Below are positions 45,176 to 53,374 of a DNA stretch of 64,000 bases, one piece after another; position 1 is the stretch's first letter, and each line of letters starts with the position of its first letter. Origin of the DNA: Luteirhabdus salina. GTDB lineage: Bacteria; Bacteroidota; Bacteroidia; Flavobacteriales; Flavobacteriaceae. A program made the position numbers and the translations under genes. The DNA lies in the NCBI GenBank assembly GCA_025384855.1, contig JALAHT010000005.1:310001-374000 (forward strand), given 5' to 3'. The notes beneath the pieces were generated by a model that saw nothing but the letters and a program-made list of their open reading frames with translations, did not search any database and was not told where the DNA came from.

Positions 45176-45183
45176 CAAAAATA
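45176..45183 (-). promoter_or_regulatory. mnmE -7 box (TAttTTTG), nearly leaderless
   Basis: The reverse complement of 45176-45183 is TATTTTTG. Only four bases separate it from the ATG at 45171, so a transcript from here would have almost no 5' leader. No -33 TTG is visible at the right distance. Confidence 0.5.
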
Positions 45184-45227
45184 CGAATATTGTAATCGAT
45201 TTTAGGCTTGAAGCGTTAAGTGAAGCA

Positions 45228-47528
45228 CTAAAATGTATAGGTAACTCCCAATCCGCCATAATAATTGATGGGTGGAGCAGGGTAGAAGTAGCGGGGCTCA
45301 TTTCCGCCAAATGCCGAAGCATTAATCAATATTGAAGAAGCATAGGTCGCATCCGCTACGTTATTGATGCCTGCCGAAAGGGATAGCTTGAAGTTTTCCA
45401 AAAGCGTGGTATTATATCCTGCTTTCAGGTTTAGTACGGTATACGAATCGCTATAAAGGTCGTTGGCATCGGTGATGGGCTGACTACCAACGTGAAGCAC
45501 ATTTCCCAAAACATACATTCCTGAGATATGTTTCAGGGTAAGGCCACCTGAAAGTTTTTTATCGGGCACACCGGTTAGTTCATTTCCCGAAAAGTCTTCG
45601 TCGCCATCTACAAAATCGATAAATTTATGAAAGTTGAAGTCGGCATTCGCATAGGTTGAAAGCGTAAAGTTTTGAAAGATTTCAGAAGAATAGTTTACTC
45701 CTACTTCGATACCACGATTATGGGTGTTGCCCGCATTCCGGCCTACGAATTGGTCATTTCCAACACGTTCGGCAACCAACAAATCGGTAATGGAAAGTAA
45801 ATAGGCGGCTACCTTAACTTGTAATCTGTTGCTGAGAAAATTGGCCTCTGTTCCCACTTCATAGTTCCAGCCAATTTCAGGTCCGATTTCTGGGTTCACA
45901 ATCCCTTCTGGTGTTAAGGTTTCGGCAACACTTGGGTAGTTAAACCCGCGACTGATGTTTCCGTACAACGACCAATTTCTAGTGATATCGTACAGGAGGC
46001 TTAGGTTTGGAGCCACGATGGTTTCAAAATCTCGATCGGCACTGGTATTTTCTTCACCTACATTGAACGAATCGGTAAGGTCGTAATTGGTAGTATTGAC
46101 ATTCAATCCGATTTCCGTCTTGAATTTTTCTGAAATAGGAATAATCGTTGTGGCGAAAAAATTCAATTGACGACGTTTCTCGTCATTATCGCTTAGAAGA
46201 TCGCCTTGTAGACTACCATTACCATTGTTTTCTTCATATAAATTTTGAAAGGTCCGGCCATTATAATCGCCTTCGTACCATTCACCTCCAAAACTTAGCG
46301 TAGCATTTCGATCGGCAAGCGAATAGGAAGTCGCAAAAATAGAGCGCAGCCCATAACTATGGGTGAACTCTTCCAGAATATCGAACGGTCTGGGTTCATA
46401 ATGGTCTAAATAGGTATAAAAAACGCTGGTCGTATTGCTGAAGGTTTCGGAAATTGTGCTTTCCAAGCTAATCCCAGTCAAGGTTTGCCGATTGTCTTCG
46501 AACCCTTGTGCTTGTCCCCAAGTGAAGGCTGCTTGCGTAAGATCTTCATTAAAATCGGTTTCGCTTAAGGAACTGGCAATCTCGGAGATATTGTTAGTAT
46601 GCCGAATCAGAATTCCGAGTGAAAGCCTTTCACTTAAATCATAATTTGCCGAAATTAAATAGTTATTCCGATTGTTGAAGCTATTCTCGCGAAATCCGTT
46701 GAGTTCAAGATGATCGTAATTCGCGAACAGGGTTAGTTTGTCATCTTTCACAATTGCGGTGAAACTGTTTTTCAGCAACCCAAACGAGCCAATCGTAAAC
46801 GTATTCGATACCTCCGCTCCATCGTTCAAAGGAGTTTTGGTTGAAAGCAGTAAGGTGCCGCCCAAATTGGTGCCGTATTGCGTGGCTTTTGGTCCTTTTA
46901 CCACCTCTACGGCAGCTAGGGCATTGATGTTGAAGCTATTGATCTCGGTACTGCCCGTTCCATTGGTAATCGGTATGCCATTGAAGTAGGCGCGAATCTT
47001 ATTGGTACCATATAGCGTTCGTGACCCAACGCCGCGAATAGTAATTCGGTTGGTGTTCTGCGCACCATTTTGAATGTATACGCCCTCTGTCTGGTTTAAG
47101 GCATCGATAGCGTCAACAGGATCAAATTCTCCCAATTTTTCTTCAGTAAGGGTTTTGGTGGGAATAAGCACACCACTTTTTTTGTTGAAAGTTGCTGCGA
47201 GAAGTACTGTAGAAAGTTCATTGTCCTTTGGAATCCGTCGTAGTTGAAAAGTACTGTTATTCTCCGTTAGGGAAACTTCAAGGAAAAAATAGTTTGGATG
47301 TGAAAACGTGATACGAATAGGTAGGCTAATAGATGCTGGTAGCTGAAAAATACCGCTTTTATCAGTAGTGGCGATTTTTTCATCTTCGATTGTTATTGAA
47401 ACATCAGCAATAGGGTTGAAGTCGGAATCGACCACTGTACCATTCGTCTGCGATTCACCGTAAAAAAATACAGTCATAAAAATGACTGTATGTATGGTTC
47501 GTAATATGTTTCGCTTCCTATTGTGCAT
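45228..47528 (-). CDS. TonB-dependent outer-membrane receptor
   Basis: This encodes 766 residues with a signal peptide (cleavage near GESQ), an N-terminal carboxypeptidase-regulatory-like domain (about 30-110), a plug domain with NRITIRGVGSRTLYGTNKI and VEVVKGPKATQYGTNLGG, and a C-terminal barrel ending GLGVTYTF. TonB receptors import siderophores, vitamins or glycans. It overlaps the PQQ-type dehydrogenase gene by 11 bases, so the two are coupled; the substrate is unknown, iron-siderophore type barrels being closest by eye. Confidence 0.93.
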   Translation of the reverse strand: MHNRKRNILRTIHTVIFMTVFFYGESQTNGTVVDSDFNPIADVSITIEDEKIATTDKSGIFQLPASISLPIRITFSHPNYFFLEVSLTENNSTFQLRRIPKDNELSTVLLAATFNKKSGVLIPTKTLTEEKLGEFDPVDAIDALNQTEGVYIQNGAQNTNRITIRGVGSRTLYGTNKIRAYFNGIPITNGTGSTEINSFNINALAAVEVVKGPKATQYGTNLGGTLLLSTKTPLNDGAEVSNTFTIGSFGLLKNSFTAIVKDDKLTLFANYDHLELNGFRENSFNNRNNYLISANYDLSERLSLGILIRHTNNISEIASSLSETDFNEDLTQAAFTWGQAQGFEDNRQTLTGISLESTISETFSNTTSVFYTYLDHYEPRPFDILEEFTHSYGLRSIFATSYSLADRNATLSFGGEWYEGDYNGRTFQNLYEENNGNGSLQGDLLSDNDEKRRQLNFFATTIIPISEKFKTEIGLNVNTTNYDLTDSFNVGEENTSADRDFETIVAPNLSLLYDITRNWSLYGNISRGFNYPSVAETLTPEGIVNPEIGPEIGWNYEVGTEANFLSNRLQVKVAAYLLSITDLLVAERVGNDQFVGRNAGNTHNRGIEVGVNYSSEIFQNFTLSTYANADFNFHKFIDFVDGDEDFSGNELTGVPDKKLSGGLTLKHISGMYVLGNVLHVGSQPITDANDLYSDSYTVLNLKAGYNTTLLENFKLSLSAGINNVADATYASSILINASAFGGNEPRYFYPAPPINYYGGLGVTYTF

Positions 47529-48807
47529 ACTGTACTTTCCAAATTACCCCTCCGCTATCGTCATTTACCAACAGTGAGCCATCGGTAGCAACAGTTACGC
47601 CTACCGGACGACCGTATACTTGCGAGCCATCGCCTTCCGCAATAAACCCGGACAAGAAATCCTGTGGTTTTGAAGTCGGTTCGCCGTTTTCAAAAGGCAC
47701 AAACACTACTTTATATCCTGAAAAGTTTTTTCGATTCCAAGAACCATGTTGCCCTACAAAGGCTCCGTTTTTATATTTTTCAGGGAACTGATCGGCTGTA
47801 TAAAAGGTAAATCCTAAAGAAGCGGTATGATTTCCGGTAGCCACATCGGGAACGATGGCGGCTTCAACCAACGAATCGACTTGCTTATCGAGCAATCTTG
47901 GGTCGCGAATCTGACCGTAATAGGAGTAGGGCCATCCGTAAAATCCGTCCTTTTTCACACTTGTAATGTAATCCGGCACCAAGTTATCACCCAATTTGTC
48001 GCGTTCATTAACTGCGGTCCATAATTCACCATTTATCGGATTCCAATCCATCCCGACAGGATTTCTAAGGCCACTGGCATAAATTACTTCGTCAGAACCA
48101 TCCAAATTAACTTCCAAAATATTGGCGCGACGAATTTCTTCTTCCATACCGTGTTCGGCTACGTTACTTGCCGAACCAACCGAAATATAAATCTTATCCT
48201 TTGCTTCATTGGTAATGATATTTCGCGTCCAATGGTTATTATAGCCTCCCGCTGGGAGCGAGACAATCTTTTCACCTTCCATATCTTGTAAACTCGTCTG
48301 ACCGTTTTTATATGGATAGCGCCAAAGTGCATCTGTGTTGGCGACATAGAAATAATTATCGATGACCAACATTCCAAAAGGTTGGTTGAGGTCCTCTAGG
48401 AAAGGTGCGCGTACTTCAAATTCGCCATCTCCATTTGTATCTCTCAAGATAGTGATACGATTCGCGCTTTTTCTTGTGTTGCTCTCCACCACGAATATAT
48501 CATCGTTGGGAGCGATGTACGTCCACCGCGGATTATCGAATCCCTCTGCAAACTTTTTTACGGTAAAGCCTTCCGGTGCTTTTGGTAATTGCCCTTCGGG
48601 CCATTCGGTAAGTTTTGAAATTTTGGCTACCGATTCGGTTGCATAAGGAGCGGCAAGTTTCAGCGGTCCTACGGCCGTTTCAACAGTAGAAGCGGTATAT
48701 TCCTTGTCCGGAGCTTCCATTTCCCGTTCTGCTTTGCTCTCACCAGATTTCTGCTTGCAAGAGATTATGGCTATAATGGTTAGGAAGAGTATAATATTCT
48801 TTTTCAT
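47518..48807 (-). CDS. PQQ-dependent sugar (sorbosone) dehydrogenase-like lipoprotein
   Basis: This encodes 429 residues with a lipoprotein signal (LTIIAIISC, Cys17). The beta-propeller has GFTVKKFAEGFDNPRWTYI, ASGLRNPVGMDWNPINGELW and FVGQHGSWNR, typical of the soluble glucose/sorbosone dehydrogenase family (GSDH). Such enzymes oxidise sugars with PQQ in the periplasm. It is first in an operon with the TonB receptor and has a good promoter. Whether PQQ is actually bound is not shown. Confidence 0.87.
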   Translation of the reverse strand: MKKNIILFLTIIAIISCKQKSGESKAEREMEAPDKEYTASTVETAVGPLKLAAPYATESVAKISKLTEWPEGQLPKAPEGFTVKKFAEGFDNPRWTYIAPNDDIFVVESNTRKSANRITILRDTNGDGEFEVRAPFLEDLNQPFGMLVIDNYFYVANTDALWRYPYKNGQTSLQDMEGEKIVSLPAGGYNNHWTRNIITNEAKDKIYISVGSASNVAEHGMEEEIRRANILEVNLDGSDEVIYASGLRNPVGMDWNPINGELWTAVNERDKLGDNLVPDYITSVKKDGFYGWPYSYYGQIRDPRLLDKQVDSLVEAAIVPDVATGNHTASLGFTFYTADQFPEKYKNGAFVGQHGSWNRKNFSGYKVVFVPFENGEPTSKPQDFLSGFIAEGDGSQVYGRPVGVTVATDGSLLVNDDSGGVIWKVQYAQ

Positions 48808-48826
48808 ATTGAATGTTCACTTTCTA

Positions 48827-48856
48827 TAAAAATACTGGAAGGGAAAGGTTTATCAA
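48827..48856 (-). promoter_or_regulatory. Promoter of the sugar dehydrogenase/TonB operon (TTG-N19-TAttTTTa)
   Basis: On the reverse strand TTG at 48856-48854 is followed after 19 bases by TATTTTTA at 48834-48827, one mismatch from the -7 consensus. The start codon at 48807 is 20 bases downstream. Confidence 0.65.
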
Positions 48857-48934
48857 GGGTGAAGTATAAGTTTACAAAAACTTTAACCAAATTAGAGGGG
48901 ATCGTAAAATTTGATACCCAATATGTAGGGCACT

Positions 48935-48961
48935 AAAAAAGGGAGCTTTGTTGCTCCCTTT
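48935..48961 (-). terminator. Rho-independent terminator of the PNGase F-like gene
   Basis: AAAGGGAGC and GCTCCCTTT form a perfect 9-base stem with a six-base loop, followed on the reverse strand by T residues. It lies 24 bases after the stop at 48985. Confidence 0.8.
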
Positions 48962-48984
48962 CTTCACCTAAATAACTTTACTTA

Positions 48985-51495
48985 TTATTCAATAATCAAC
49001 TTTTTGGTACCTACCAATCCTTTGGTATTGTAAAGGCTTACCATATAGATACCGCTTGATTTGTCTCGTAAGGAAACCATGATAGAAGTTTCGGTACTAT
49101 TTACGGAAATCGTTTCCAGTTTTCGGCCCAAGTAATCATACACCACTATAGATGAGATTTCCTTGGAAGGATCGACATCCACATAGAAGACACCTGAAGA
49201 AGGATTGGGATACATGGCGAAATCTGTGCTTTCAAATGCCTCATCTCCTAAAGCAATATTGTTTAACGGACTGTTTCCAAAAGAAATCAAATACGAAGAA
49301 ACGATTAGGTGCGGATTGAAGCCATCGTCACAATTCGGACAGGTTGAACCGCTGATACATTCTGGATTGTTAGGGTGACAAAGGTCTACGTAGTCTTCAT
49401 CGAAGATATACTTTAAATCAACATTTTCTTCAGAAACAAATGCACTCATATCGAAATCGAAGAATTGGGCAATAGATCCAGGGCACCAACCTGCGCGATT
49501 GAATTGCCACGTTCCGTTTTGTGGACTACAACCATCGGGGTTAGGGTTGCAATCTACCCAGTTGTATTGCTCGAATGTCTCTTCATCGTCCACCCAAATA
49601 TGATGAGTGTCAGCGTGAAATTCTGCCGCATTTCCACTATTGTTTTCGCCCCATCCATGGCCAGAACTGACTAGTTTAATCTTAGCTGCTTCCGTATATT
49701 CTGGGAAGGTAGCATTGTAATGTTCGGTAGGTTGAAGATTGGCGGGATCGCCAAATTGATAGGTTTGGTACCAAAGCTTTTCTACGGTACTATAAGCATT
49801 ATCGGGTACACCCGCGTTGTAACTAAGTTGAAGGGTGTATAAAAAGCCATTTCCCTGTGTGCCGAGATTCACCCGAAATTTGGTCTTTCCGCTTAATAGC
49901 GAAGCGAAATCGGTTAAATCGATTTCACTTTCACAGGCAACGCCATAAGGAGTTAAATAGCGGATGATTTCAAACCATTCCCCATTTTTTCCCTGTACTT
50001 CTACACTTGAAACACGGTCCCACGGGTCGCAACCGCCCGTTGGACAATCGATGACCAAATTTCCAATTATCTCATCATACGCGCCAATATGACTTGGTAA
50101 TTCAGACTCTACGGTTACTGATGGTACATCGGCCCAGACCCAAGCTTCATCCGTAGCCATCGCCATAACATTAGTCGCCATCTCTATAAGGTTAAATGCG
50201 TGTGGAATTGTAGTTATGACTCCGAAGTTATTTTCAGCTTCAATTTCCACATCGATGTTGCCATAGGCGGTTGGGGTCCACCAACCCGTATAATGTCCAT
50301 TGCCATGATCGGTTAAGGTAACCGTTTCACCTTCAACAAGCGCAGTTACGTTAGCCACGGAAAACAATTCTGGGTAATCAATACCAGCCGTAAAAGCGAT
50401 CTGGATTGGGATGAGGTTGGGGGCATGAACATCACCACTCAAGGGGTGGAGAATATCGGCTTCTACCAATACTTCATCAGGGTCTAACACTTGAAAGCTT
50501 ACAAAAACATCGGGAGCTGGATCCCAATCGGCATTTCCTGGCTGACTTGCCTTCACAGTTACTTCACCTGAAATACCAGTAAGGGTCAGGGTACTACCGC
50601 TAACGGTTGCAGGACCTGAAACGATTTCATAGGTAATTGGTAATCCACTATTGCTGGAAGCTTCCAATTCCAAGGGCGGATCGCTAACAAGTTTATTTTC
50701 AATTTGCGGGAAATTAATAGCTTGTTCACCAGACCCCAGTTCCCCTAAAAAGTTGGAAGTTGTTCCAGTAAGCGCAAAGTTTAAGAGGTTTGAATGCTTA
50801 TCGGAATCGCCGCTTTCATCCAACAGTAAAGAAATTCCTGTATTATTTCCCTCTGGTGTGCCTTGGTTGAATTTATAATATACCTCCAAGCCCGTTTCGG
50901 TTCCGTCTAATTCGTTGGTAATCATGTCTTGGATTTCAGCTTGTGTAAGCGCCTTGCTCCATAGCGACACTTCATCGGCACCACCTTTATATACGAAATT
51001 GAAGCCTGCCAGGACACATTTTCCGATTGTAAAAGGCTTATCGGGCGATTGAAAAATACCAGAAGCAGTGCTGCTTCCTATGGAGACTCCGTCGATAAAC
51101 AATTCGACTGTAGTTTCATCGAACACCCAAGCGATATGTTGCCACGTTCCCGCAACGATGCTTCCAGCGGGAGCGACGACTTCATGAAGTCCGGTGGTTG
51201 TAACCAAGCGGCATTCGATGGTTCCATTATTCAGTTGGATTAGGTACATTTCACCAGTTCCAGAACCGCCACCGCGAATACTCATCATTCCCTGGCCATA
51301 CAAGAGCTCATCGGTATTAAACCAGCCAGCCATACTGATGGTAGTGCTATTGTTAATAAATCCGGCTGCGTTTGGAAGTTCCGTATAATCATCCTGGCCA
51401 TCGAAATGGAGGTATTGATTCGATTGTGCCAATATCGATGCGCTTAGCACAACCGTAAAAATGAAGAATACGGAGGTAAGTATTCGTTTTTTCAT
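48985..51495 (-). CDS. Secreted LamG plus peptide-N-glycosidase F-like protein with T9SS sorting domain
   Basis: This encodes 836 residues from ATG 51495, which starts a signal peptide (MKKRILTSVFFIF, cleavage near ILAQ). A LamG/concanavalin-like domain (about 25-215) begins YLHFDGQDDYTELP and shows WQHIAWVFDETTVELFIDG. The region about 480-740 matches PNGase F C-terminal features: CDPWDRVSSVEVQ, SSGHGWGENNSGNAAEFH and FNRAGWCPGS. The end (MYPNPSSGVFYVDV ... SGIYMVSLYNT) is a T9SS type A sorting domain. It probably removes N-linked glycans from glycoproteins outside the cell. Confidence 0.87.
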   Translation of the reverse strand: MKKRILTSVFFIFTVVLSASILAQSNQYLHFDGQDDYTELPNAAGFINNSTTISMAGWFNTDELLYGQGMMSIRGGGSGTGEMYLIQLNNGTIECRLVTTTGLHEVVAPAGSIVAGTWQHIAWVFDETTVELFIDGVSIGSSTASGIFQSPDKPFTIGKCVLAGFNFVYKGGADEVSLWSKALTQAEIQDMITNELDGTETGLEVYYKFNQGTPEGNNTGISLLLDESGDSDKHSNLLNFALTGTTSNFLGELGSGEQAINFPQIENKLVSDPPLELEASSNSGLPITYEIVSGPATVSGSTLTLTGISGEVTVKASQPGNADWDPAPDVFVSFQVLDPDEVLVEADILHPLSGDVHAPNLIPIQIAFTAGIDYPELFSVANVTALVEGETVTLTDHGNGHYTGWWTPTAYGNIDVEIEAENNFGVITTIPHAFNLIEMATNVMAMATDEAWVWADVPSVTVESELPSHIGAYDEIIGNLVIDCPTGGCDPWDRVSSVEVQGKNGEWFEIIRYLTPYGVACESEIDLTDFASLLSGKTKFRVNLGTQGNGFLYTLQLSYNAGVPDNAYSTVEKLWYQTYQFGDPANLQPTEHYNATFPEYTEAAKIKLVSSGHGWGENNSGNAAEFHADTHHIWVDDEETFEQYNWVDCNPNPDGCSPQNGTWQFNRAGWCPGSIAQFFDFDMSAFVSEENVDLKYIFDEDYVDLCHPNNPECISGSTCPNCDDGFNPHLIVSSYLISFGNSPLNNIALGDEAFESTDFAMYPNPSSGVFYVDVDPSKEISSIVVYDYLGRKLETISVNSTETSIMVSLRDKSSGIYMVSLYNTKGLVGTKKLIIE

Positions 51496-51525
51496 GAAAT
51501 TAGGTTTAGTGAGTTGTGAATGTTT

Positions 51526-51533
51526 CAAAAATA
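51526..51533 (-). promoter_or_regulatory. -7 box (TAttTTTG) of the PNGase F-like gene
   Basis: The reverse complement of 51526-51533 is TATTTTTG, 31 bases before the chosen ATG at 51495. This supports that start against the upstream ATG at 51528, which would lie in the box. The -33 region is a poor match. Confidence 0.55.
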
Positions 51534-51571
51534 ATCAAATCCTCTATATAAAATACTTCAAGACACTATTG

Positions 51572-51601
51572 TTGAAAGATTTAGAGATAAGCTGTAACTT
51601 T
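51572..51601 (+). promoter_or_regulatory. Probable promoter of the small membrane protein genes (TTG-N19-TAacTTTt)
   Basis: TTG at 51572-51574 and TAACTTTT at 51594-51601 fit the consensus with one mismatch at the end. The first start codon follows at 51639. Confidence 0.5.
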
Positions 51602-51638
51602 TTGTATCTTTTGAATACTAATAACTGAAAACAAATTT

Positions 51639-51761
51639 ATGAGTGAGAAACCTTCCGAAGAGAAAAATCCGATGCGACAAGTACTTATTTCACTTGCGGT
51701 TTTTGTAGGAGTAGCGGTTGCGGCCTATTTTATTGCAACCTGGGTTTTTAGCTTATTTTAA
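51639..51761 (+). CDS. Small single-span membrane protein, 40 residues
   Basis: A complete short frame from ATG 51639 to TAA 51761. The N-terminal 13 residues are polar (MSEKPSEEKNPMR), then a hydrophobic helix (about 14-40) ends the protein at the carboxyl side. A promoter-like element lies upstream and the DUF4870 gene follows 27 bases later in the same direction. No family was recognised; it could be a small partner or regulator of a membrane complex. Confidence 0.6.
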   Translation: MSEKPSEEKNPMRQVLISLAVFVGVAVAAYFIATWVFSLF

Positions 51762-51767
51762 TATAAC

Positions 51768-51785
51768 ATCAATCAATCAATCAAT
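51768..51785 (+). repeat. AATC tetranucleotide run just before the DUF4870 start
   Basis: ATC, three AATC and AAT form an 18-base tract of period four ending three bases before the ATG at 51789, where a ribosome site would be. Length changes would alter spacing. Confidence 0.7.
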
Positions 51786-51788
51786 ATC

Positions 51789-52151
51789 ATGGAAGTCATC
51801 AACCACACCCAAAAAAGAGTCGATACCCAACTCTTAGTCATTACCCATCTTTCCCAATTACTGTATTATGTCACAGGATTCGGAGGCTTAATCGTTCCCT
51901 TGATTTTATGGTTAACCCAGCGTGACAAAGTAATTGATATGGACGAGCATGGAAAAGCCGTCGTCAATTTTCAAATAAGCTTAATCCTTTATACGATTAT
52001 CAGTATTCCCGCCATTCTTCTTTTAGGTTTAGGGATTTTGATGCTGATAGCTGTTGGGATACTTGGGTTTGTTTTGCCCATAATCAATGCAGTTAAAGCG
52101 AATAATGGAGAAGCGCCAAGTTACTTTATGACCATTCGTTTTATTTCGTAG
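51789..52151 (+). CDS. DUF4870-family membrane protein
   Basis: This encodes 120 residues with three hydrophobic segments (about 23-42, 64-84 and 85-103). The start QLLVITHLSQLLYYVTGFGG and the central DMDEHGKAVVNFQISL are the DUF4870 signature, where an N-F-Q-I/L motif sits before the second segment. The function is unknown. It ends 16 bases before a perfect terminator hairpin. Confidence 0.85.
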   Translation: MEVINHTQKRVDTQLLVITHLSQLLYYVTGFGGLIVPLILWLTQRDKVIDMDEHGKAVVNFQISLILYTIISIPAILLLGLGILMLIAVGILGFVLPIINAVKANNGEAPSYFMTIRFIS

Positions 52152-52167
52152 TCATTATTATTACTAC

Positions 52168-52210
52168 ATAAACAAGGCTGCTCTTTAATATTGCGAGCAG
52201 CCTTGTTTAT
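52168..52210. terminator. Bidirectional terminator, 16-base perfect inverted repeat
   Basis: The arms ATAAACAAGGCTGCTC (52168-52183) and its exact complement (52195-52210) enclose an 11-base loop. With A/T-rich ends on both sides it can stop transcripts from the DUF4870 gene and from the convergent beta-propeller gene. Confidence 0.88.
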
Positions 52211-52221
52211 ATAGAAAATGC

Positions 52222-53262
52222 CTACTGTTTAAGAAAGGGAATAGCGGGTTTCTCATTTATTTTGAAAAAATAGCTACCTGCTGAAAGTTCGCTTATATCG
52301 ATTTGCCGCTGTGGTTCAAGTATTCCATTTGAGATTTCTTTCCCTTCGATACTGAAAATGGTATAAGAACTACGTTCTTGTATACCTGTTATTGAAATAT
52401 ACGAATAGGCAGGATTTGGAAAAAGTGTTATCGTTTGCGCATCCTGTTCTTGAGCATCTAGTATATTTTCGACCTTTACTATTTTGTCGCTACCAGAATC
52501 CACGATAAAAAGTGTGGTCGTGTTAAGCGCTATGTCTCTTGGGCTGCTTACACCCGTTACAACCGTTGAAATGGTAGGAGAGGGGTCAGCTAAGTTTATA
52601 GAAGAAATTTCGTTTCCCGTAAATTCAGAAATATATAATATATCATTTTGAATCCGAATGCCTAATGGTCGTCCCAAGGCCGCAACCAAGTCGGTTGGTG
52701 TCGTATCGGAAGTGGTAACATCTACAAAGGAAATTCTATTAGCGAGCCCTTGCCCCATATACAGGATATTGCCTCGAATTGCCAAACCAGTCGGATTGAA
52801 ATTGATAGTTGAACTGGCAACGGTTTCTGCAGTTGGGTTCGAAGTGGTAATATCGAAACGGGCCACTACATTCGCATTGTTGTCAGAATAGTAAAGGAAA
52901 TCATTATCAAGTAACAAAAAATTTGGGGTGCCAATCCCAATAACAAAATCTTCTCGGGTGGCCGGTGAGACGGATAGATCTATTTTTGATATTCTGCCGG
53001 CGTTGAATTCCGCGACGTAAAGGTCGGTACCATCAAGCTCCATGCTTTCAGGGGTTGCCAGACCACCAATAACTAACTCTGGTGACGCTGGGTCTTCCGT
53101 GATGTCTATTTTTTGAATGCTGTTGGCATCGGTAAAGTAAAGTGTGTTTCCATCTAACAACAACCGTTGTGGATTGTTTAATCCCGTAACAACATCGGTA
53201 ATCTGAGCGTTTACAGTGAAAAGGAAGGTTGATACGAATAAAAAGAGTACATATTTTATCAT
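52222..53262 (-). CDS. Secreted beta-propeller-like protein with T9SS sorting domain
   Basis: This encodes 346 residues with a signal peptide (cleavage near TVNAQ). Residues about 22-265 are made of repeats of about 45 residues with strands like LLLDGNTLYFTDANSIQKID and IALNTTTLFIVDSGSDKIVK, typical of an NHL/YncE-like propeller. The last 70 residues (TLFPNPAYSYISITGI ... LSAGSYFFKI) form a type A C-terminal sorting domain, so it is exported by the type IX system. The binding partner is unknown. Confidence 0.82.
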   Translation of the reverse strand: MIKYVLFLFVSTFLFTVNAQITDVVTGLNNPQRLLLDGNTLYFTDANSIQKIDITEDPASPELVIGGLATPESMELDGTDLYVAEFNAGRISKIDLSVSPATREDFVIGIGTPNFLLLDNDFLYYSDNNANVVARFDITTSNPTAETVASSTINFNPTGLAIRGNILYMGQGLANRISFVDVTTSDTTPTDLVAALGRPLGIRIQNDILYISEFTGNEISSINLADPSPTISTVVTGVSSPRDIALNTTTLFIVDSGSDKIVKVENILDAQEQDAQTITLFPNPAYSYISITGIQERSSYTIFSIEGKEISNGILEPQRQIDISELSAGSYFFKINEKPAIPFLKQ

Positions 53263-53317
53263 AGAATGAAAGTTGAAAGGTTATATCATTCCATCGAAGA
53301 GAAATATACTTGTCATC

Positions 53318-53349
53318 AAAAAAAATCTGCTTTTATTAAAAGCAGATTT
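53318..53349 (-). terminator. Rho-independent terminator of dnaN
   Basis: AAATCTGCTTTT and its complement AAAAGCAGATTT form a 12-base stem with a three-base loop, followed on the reverse strand by five further T. It is 25 bases after the dnaN stop. Confidence 0.85.
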
Positions 53350-53374
53350 CGATACTGGTTATGTTGGTATTTTC

